Assembly (NCBI GenBank): GCA_026874595.1
Contig: CM049306.1
Coordinates: forward strand, 109,720,142 to 109,784,141
Source of the DNA: Sipunculus nudus
Lineage: Eukaryota; Annelida; Sipuncula; Golfingiida; Sipunculidae
DNA: 64,000 bases
Direction of reading: 5' to 3'
This document shows, in pieces, positions 51,001 to 60,000 of the stretch. The notes below the pieces were generated by a model. The model was not told the DNA's origin. It worked only from the letters and a program-made list of their open reading frames with translations, and searched no databases. Made by a program: the position numbers and the translations under genes. Each line of letters starts with the position of its first letter. Position 1 is the first letter of the stretch.

Positions 51001-54000
51001 TGCAGGGGGGCAGACAGAAGGTCAGAGGGCGTTCTGGTCCAGCACAGTTCAGATTGTGGTGCTACATGGAAACTCGTCAAAGAACTGGACTACATGGCAT
51101 ACAAGTATCCCAGGTATATATATATTTCTTAAAGAGGCCTAATCACCTATACAGCATGTTGAATTGGCACGAAACATAGCGTCTTCTTTTTTATATAAAC
51201 TGGTGTCTGCAAAATTATGCCCTAAAACTGTTGGCTTACTCCTGTACATGAGTGTTAAAAAAAGTGGACCGGTTGTGATCAAAGGAATCAACATAAACAC
51301 AGCTACTGTGGACTGTACATTGCCCAGGCCACACAGCATGTGTCAATCAGGAGATGCACTGGATGACTTGGCCCAAGAAAAGTAATACATATCAATGCTG
51401 GCTCAAACATTGCATCATGCAGTTACTCTGGGTCCAGATATATGGGCTCACACCGTGTGTATCATTTCAGTTGCAGCCCCTGGAACTATCGTAAAGTTGT
51501 GACAGGTTCTACAATGAATTTACATTCAGCCCATGGACTGTAATGTCCATGCAGCAGAAATATATATCAGAGGACATGAAGGTCCATGTATATGTATGGA
51601 CTAGTTTGGACAAGTCCTTGTGTGGGATGTGTCATGCATTTGCAAAATTGGATAGATCTCCAGTCACGCAGCCTTGTTATGGTAAACAGACACATATTGA
51701 CTGAGTTTACTCACAATGCCGAACCATAACAAGGTTTTAATTGGCTGTATGAGAGGTACTGAGACTATGTGCTGAGATGGTTTTGCTGGGAAACCTTTTT
51801 ATAAAGCAAAACTGAACTGATACTGTGAAAGATTATGCATAATATTGCTCCTGATTCTTTTCCTTTAATTTAATCAATAAATATAGAGAACTAATAGCTT
51901 GTTTGATATTCACTGCACGCACAGACAGCATTATGTCACAGAGCAGGACGCCTCGTTTATCACTGCACACACAGACAGCATTATATCACCGAGCAGGATG
52001 TCTCGTCAATCACTGCAGGCACAGACAGCATTATGTCACCGAGCAGGACGCCTCGTCAATCACTGCAGGCACAGACAGCATTATGTCACCGGGCAGATAG
52101 CCTCGTTAATCACTGGAAGCACAGACAGCATTATGTGACCTAGCAGGACGCCTCGTTTATCACTGCACACACAGACACCATTATGTCACCGAGCAGGACA
52201 CCTCATCAATTACTGCAAGCACAGACAGCATTATGTCACCGAGCAGGATGCCTCGTTAATCACTGCACGCACAGACAGCATTATGTCACCGAGCAGGACG
52301 CCTCGTTAATCACTGGAAGCACAGACAGCATTATGTCACCGAGCAGGATGCCTCGTTAATCACTGGAAGCACAGACAGCATTATGTCACTGAGCAGGACA
52401 CCTCGTTTATCACTGCATACACAGACAGCATTATGTCACCGAGCAGGACACCTCATCAATCACTGGAAGCACAGACAGCATTATGTCACCAAGCAGGCCG
52501 CCTCGTTAATCACTGGAAGCACAGACAGCATTATGTCACCGAGCAAGACGCATTAATCTCTGCAAGCACAGACAGCATTATGTCACCAAACAGGACGCCT
52601 CGTTAATCACTGCAAACACAGACAGCATTATGTCCACGAGCAGGACGCCTCGTCAATTACTGCAAGCACAGACAGCATTATGTCACCGAGCAGGATGCCT
52701 CGTTAATCACTGCACGCACAGACAGCATTATGTCACCGAGCAGGACGCCTCGTTAATCACTGGAAGCACAGACAGCATTATGTCACTGAGCAGGACGCCT
52801 CGTTAATCACTGCACGCACAGACAGCATTATGTCACCGAGCAGGACGCCTCGTTAATCACTGGAAGCACAGACAGCATTATGTCACCGAGCAGGATGCCT
52901 CGTTAATCACTGGAAGCACAGACAGCATTATGTCACTGAGCAGGACACCTCGTTTATCACTGCATACACAGACAGCATTATGTCACCGAGCAGGACACCT
53001 CATCAATCACTGGAAGCACAGACAGCATTATGTCACCAAGCAGGCCGCCTCGTTAATCACTGGAAGCACAGACAGCATTATGTCACCGAGCAAGACGCAT
53101 TAATCTCTGCAAGCACAGACAGCATTATGTCACCAAACAGGACGCCTCGTTAATCACTGCAAACACAGACAGCATTATGTCCACGAGCAGGACGCCTCGT
53201 CAATTACTGCAAGCACAGACAGCATTATGTCACCGAGCAGGATGCCTCGTTAATCACTGCACGCACAGACAGCATTATGTCACCGAGCAGGACGCCTCGT
53301 TAATCACTGGAAGCACAGACAGCATTATGTCACTGAGCAGGCCGCCTCGTTAATCACTGGAAGCACAGACAGCATTATGTCACCAAGCAGGATGCCTCGG
53401 TAATCACTGGAAGCACAGACAGCATTATGTCACTGAGCAGGGCACCTCGTTAATCACTGCAGGCACAGACAGCATTATGTCACCGAGCAGGATGCCTTGT
53501 TAATCACTGCAGGCACAGACAATATTACGTCACAGAGCAGGCTGCCTCGTTAATCACTGGAAGCATTATGTCACCGAGCAAGACGCATTAATCTCTGCAA
53601 GCACAGACAGCATTATGTCACCAAACAGGAAGCCTTGTTAATCACTGCACACACAGACAGCATTATGTCCACAAGCAGGACGCCTCGTCAATTACTGCAA
53701 GCACTGACAGCATTATGTCACCTAGCAGGATGCCTCGTTAATCACTGCACGCACAGACAGCATTATGTCACCGAGCAGGACGCCTCGTTAATCACTGGAA
53801 GCACAGACAGCATTATGTCACCGAGCAGGATGCCTCGTTAATCACTGGAAGCACAGACAGCATTATGTCACTGAGCAGGGCACCTCGTTAATCACTGGAA
53901 GCACAGACAGCATTATGTCACCGAGCAGGATGCCTTGTTAATCACTGCAGGCACAGACAATATTACGTCACAGAGCAGGCTGCCTCGTTAATCACTGGAA

Positions 54001-57000
54001 GCATTATGTCACCGAGCAAGACGCATTAATCTCTGCAAGCACAGACAGCATTATGTCACCAAACAGGAAGCCTTGTTAATCACTGCACACACAGACAGCA
54101 TTATGTCCACGAGCAGGACGCCTCGTCAATTACTGCAAGCACTGACAGCATTATGTCACCGAGCAGGATGCCTCGTTATTCACTGCACGCACAGACAGCA
54201 TTATGTCACCGAGCAGGACGCCTCGTTAATCACTGGAAGCACAGACAGCATTATGTCACTGAGCAGGCCGCCTCTTTAATCACTGGAAGCACAGACAGCA
54301 TTATGTCACCGAGCAGGACGCCTCGTTAATCACTGGAAGCACAGAGAGCATTATGTCACTGAGCAGGGCACCTCGTTAATCACTGCACGCACAGACAGCA
54401 TTATGTCACCGAGCAGGCTGCCTCGTTAATCACTGCACCCACAGACAGCATTATGTGACCTAGCAGGACTGCACAGTATTACCTTAATTTAGAAATAAAT
54501 GTTTCATAATATTTGTTAACCTGATGGTTTGTGGGTAGCTTTAGTAATAGCATACAGATTGAATTTTGTGACAATTGAAAGAGTTAAATTTGGCTAATCA
54601 TGTTTCATAGTATAAAGTGCTCTATCATATGTTTAAACTTTACAGCCTATGCTGATATTACTGATACTTGTCCTGTGCTTTATAAAAAAATATCATTTTC
54701 ACTGTTGTTTAAACCTATGCTTTCTCTCTTTCAAATGTTTATTACACATGAGATTAAATTCAAGAGTATACAAAAAAGCGTGCTTTGGTGTGACATATTT
54801 GTTCTTGAGGCTTCACATTTTGGTTGCATATTTTTTATCTGTTCAGATTTGTTCATCTCAAGCTGTCAGAAGATTTAAAGAAGCCAATCAGCAGACTAAG
54901 GTGGTGGCAGCCCACACACTCTGGTCAGGATAAGGACCAATGGGCTGTGGATGATGTCATGATTGGCAGATACAGTAGCCACGTTCTCTCTCACAAAAGC
55001 CACAGCATAGATTTCAATGTATGTATTTATTTTAAATCTGGCTTTGATTTGTTTAGACTTCATTGCTCAAAATATTATATATGATATCAGAATTGATTGT
55101 TTGGACTGGGACATTCAGCTATTTATCAGGCTGTTGTGCTTTTATAGTCATTTTATTTTCCTTGTCTGCTATCCCATTATCTGTCATTTTATCACTGCTG
55201 GAAATGTATTTAACTTAAAACAACCATATTTAATCTTATATCCACCAAAGCAGGATTGATGTATCAAGAGGGAAAAAAATCACTATCACAGTTTTTCCAA
55301 GCTGCCACGTTTGTTTAGTGAGACTTATTTCTCTCAATGCAATGATTTAATAAATGAAAGAGATGTTAAAGACAGGTCTCATTAGCCATAGTATCTGCTG
55401 CTGGTGCACATATCATGCCAGAAGCAGGACAAATGGTAACACATGAAAAAAAGTGGGGTGTTGTAACTTGTTTCCTTCTTTTTTGGTCTTTGATAATGAT
55501 GTCATGTAAATTGCAATACAGATTCTGTTCATAATGTTAACATTATAAATAATAACCTATCAGAATAGGAACTTAGAAAATTGATTTATTTGACTAATGA
55601 CCTAGACAGTCTATCAGTTCTTGGTCTCTTAAACTTTCAACATTTATGATATCCACCAGTTGTTGTTTTCTGATTTTGTCAGAACTGAAAATAATTCAGT
55701 TTCTGAAATATGATCTTGTTGCAGTTTTTTTTTATTTACTTAATTTCATACTTTTTTGTTTTTATACATTTATGTACATGTATGTTACAGCTGGATTCTT
55801 GTATTTCTGTTAACACTGACTGTGTGTATAATTGTATCAGCCTCCTGATATGATATCTCTTATGTTCACTAACCAGGTCCAGTCAGATGACCCTGGACCA
55901 GTCTCACACTGGATGATGACCACAGATTTGGTACACGCCAAGTTCTGTCACTCTGATGAACTGGCCGATGTGTTTTCTGGTAGCTATGGTGACAAAGTGG
56001 CAGTCACTCATGACCTTGAGCTTACAACCAGTGATGTCATACAGTTTCAGGTAGATTGACATTGAATTTGTATGATGGGACCTGTTTTCTCCACTGTTGA
56101 TTCAATTTAAATCTGAGTAATTTTTAAAGGATTACCAGGGTTTTTACTCACTCCATCTTTGTATTTATTGTGTTTATTACTTGGTGCATTCTAATAAAAA
56201 TTAGTATCAGGCAGGAAATGAGCATGTTCCTTTTTCTAGTTTGAGAAACTCTTTTATTTTCTGCTATATGTTTTGGTTTATCACAGATATTTTTTTTTCT
56301 TTATCACAGGTCAATGTGGGTTGCAGCCAGAAATTTTCATATGAACAGCCAGTGAGGTTGGAGTTTTCAACTGATTCTGGGTTGTCATGGCAGTTAGTAC
56401 AAGAAGCATGTTACCTTGGTGACAGTTGTCAAGATGGTTATCTGAGAGACAGTATCTTCCACACAGGAACCTATGGAACATGGCGTATGGTAGTGATTCC
56501 TGTAAGGAAACAGTTGACTGACAGGTAAAGAAGCCTCCGGGCTAGTCAAGGTTGAGTAACCTGAAGATTGTCAACTAAAATTTAAGTTTATGATCCTGTA
56601 AAACAGAGCTGAGGTGAAAGGTTACTGGAGCCAGCTTTATTTAATATGTAGCACAGCAGTGGAGACTGTTTCTGTGGGGCACAAAAGAGTAAACTCTGCT
56701 TGATGGTATATTCATATCTGTCCGTGTTCACCAGCACTTTTGTTCAAATTATTCTAACATTCATGAAACATTAATTGCATGTATTGACAAAACATCATTG
56801 CTTTCCACCTGTACTTCTATCAGATCTGACAATCTACTAGAAGCAATGCTACTATTACTAGAATTTTTTTTTTGGCCTAAATGCAGCAGAAATGTATGTT
56901 TTCACATTCTGTTCTTCTCATTTTTTTTCTTGAATCAGGCTTTCCTTTTGCTACACTGTAATACAGGTTACATGTGGCTGAATTGACACAGTTTTTAGCT

Positions 57001-60000
57001 CAGCTGACTTTCAGTCATGCTGGGCTATAGCGATGGGTCTTTGTCCGGCGTCCTTCCGTCTGTCCGTCCGGCCGGCCTTCCGTCCGTTAGCTGGGCACAA
57101 ATCTTAACCATATGGGCTAGGGCCATGAACCCTATGCAGTCTTAGAGGTTCTAAAAAGATCTCCTTGTAAACCTGAAATTAGGTCACTGTGACCTATATT
57201 CTTCGAGCTATGGGGTTCTGAAGTACCCCCCAGAATAATGCAAAATTTAATACAAAAGCTCAAGTATCTGAACAACTAATGCATTAATCACCATGATTCT
57301 TTGCATGGATATTGATCATGGAGTGTTTCGTCAATTTCTGGAGATTGGTGGCGCCAGCTAAATTTTTTTTATTTTTTACGATTTTTTTTCTCTACTTTTG
57401 TGATCTTTAAACATTTGGTCATCTGTAAACAGGGCACAAATCATAATGACTGGACCTAGAATCTTCTGTCCTCACCTCCAGGGAAGCCCATAAAAGGTCT
57501 ACACGGAAACCTGAAATAAGGTCCCTGTTACCCATATTCTGTGAGCTATGGGGCTCTGAAGTACCCCCCAGAATAAAGATTTGGTCATATATTAACAGGG
57601 CACAAATCATAATGACTGGACCTAGAATCTTCTTTCTTGACATGCAGGGAGGCCTTTGGAAAGTCTCTTTGGAAATCTGAAATTAGGTCTCTATTACCCA
57701 TATCCTTCATGCTATGGCTCCGAGAATAAAGATTTGGTCATCTGTTAACAGAGCACAAATTATAATGACTTGACCTAGAATCTCCTTTCTTGATATGCTG
57801 GGAGGCCCCTGAAAAGTCTCCTTGTGCACCTGAAATTACATCTCTGTTACCCATATCCTTCATCCTATGCGGCTTTGAAATACCCCCAGAATAAACATTT
57901 GGTCATCTGTTAACAGGGCACAAATCATAATAACTGAACCTAGAATTTTATTTTTTGACATGCTGGGAGACCCCTGAAAAGTCATCTTGTAAACCTTGAA
58001 AATAGGTGTCTGTTACCCATATCCTTCATGCTACAGAGCTCCATAGTACCCCAATGAATATTGGATGATTTTATACAAAAGGTCAAGTTTGGAAAAAGTA
58101 TTTCATTCAAATTTGACATTCAGATGATAAAATTACTTTTGTCAGTGTCTTCCTGGTCAGCTGAGCGTCATGACCCCTGGGTCACTTGTTTTGTAGTCCA
58201 CTTAATATTTGGTTTAATACATTTGTTGTGTTGTTATAGTCCAGTTAATATGGACACAGTGTTTAATACGTTGTTGTGTTGTTGTAGTCCAGTGTTTTAC
58301 AAATTGTTGTGTTGTTGTAGTCCAGTGTTTTACACATGTTTTTTTTGTTGTAGTCCAGTTAATATTCGGTGGATACAGGCAGCAGGTGGCTCTTCTTTTG
58401 CTCTGAAGGACATCTATATTGGACAGTCCTGCCCAAATCACTGTGGTGGTCAGGGGCTGTGTCAGTATGGTCACTGTGTGTGTCTGTCTGGATTCTCAGG
58501 TACGTAATGACATAATTGAAACAATGCACATAACATCAGCTTTGTGTAATGGTGTCCTTGGTTTAGACTTCATGTACATCATCTTAATGACTGTTCATGT
58601 ATTAGGTAAAGTGATGTGGGTCTCACATACAATGTTTGGAAACAAGCATTTCAATCTATATCCTTAAATCAGTTAATAAGCCCACTAAAACATATTATTT
58701 TGAAATAACAAGAGCTCCAAGCAATCATTTATGCATGAGAGAATACAGTGTATAAAGTATACAATAATATGAAATAATCAATGTAAAAATCACATATTGT
58801 TATTGGTGAAAAACTGTAAAATTTGAATATAACTTTACAAAGGTTCATGTGAAAGAGAAAAATCAGGCAGAAAAAAATCCTCTGGAATGAAACAGAATTG
58901 AATTCTGAGTGAATTCATCCTATTAAATATTCTGCTAACAGAGAGAGTACTTAACTGTTTCATTAGGATCGTCTTGCCAGATTTCATCAGCCAATCCCAA
59001 AGGCTTCATAGACAGATTTGACGGTATGAATGAACCCAAGTCAGTGTGGGGTCTCATTCTGGGTGGGGTTCTGGGAGAAGGCTGTGGTGTCATCACCAGG
59101 GGGCGCTCTTTGTACTTCTCAGGAGAAGGCCATCGGGAGGCTGTAACTGTTCCACTGGACCTTGCAGACACCAAGTATGTTAATTATTAAAACTTATTCC
59201 TAGATATGTGTCGCAGTAGAATTTCTGTATTTTGATCTGTAATGCATCAATACCTCACTGTGAATAGTTTCTTGTACACTGTAGAACCATAGGAACAAGT
59301 ATACTTGCCACATTATTGGGTCATAACCATTTTACAAGGATAATTGTCTGAGCAGATTCTTTTTTTAGACCGTTGAATGCATTCATTTATCAGAATATCA
59401 GGAAGCAATGAATCTGTTAATGTCTTGAAAAATTGTCTTCATACATGATATGACAAGTTAATAATGAATATAACTTATCTGGGTTGATAATTTGAAAATG
59501 GTTAAAACTTATGAAAGAAACTATGAGTCAGTTTTTCCTTAATATTTAGAGTAGAAACCAGCTAGAAAATAAATGTCTGAATGAATACCTTAGGTTTTGA
59601 TGATTTGTTTAAAAGTATGATAAGATTATAGTGATGATTCCATGAATATTTGAATTTTTCACTTTTAGGATTTTGCAGTTCTCAGCCAAAATTGGAAATA
59701 AAGAAGACAATGTAACCTGCAGGAGACCCAGAGGTCAAAGGTCAGGAGTTATTGTAGATTTCTCAAAAGATAATGGACTCACATGGCACCTCCTGAAGGT
59801 CCTTGACCCCATGACCCTGAGTAATGGGTCACAGGTCATACAGCTTTTGCTCCCTTCAGATGCCAGAGGGAACAGTACGGTACTACGCTGGTGGCAACAG
59901 CTGTCTAAGAGTGGTAAAATACAAGTATTTATATACTATTAGAATTGAAAATATTATTGGAGTCCCCCAGTCTACAAATGTGGATCTGTGAACTTTAATT

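Noticed and set aside
51903-54279. Open frames of 60-79 codons through the 50-bp array ([12 protein letters not shown] type)
   Set aside because: They result from a repeat without stops in some frames. They have no splice links to reelin exons and no start context.
51905-54470. CRISPR-like array
   Set aside because: Units are contiguous near-identical 50-mers with no unique spacers, inside an intron of an animal gene.
54600-54933. Overlapping open frames upstream of reelin exon 23
   Set aside because: They are T-rich intron sequence before the acceptor at 54,846. Only the exon's own frame carries reelin motifs.
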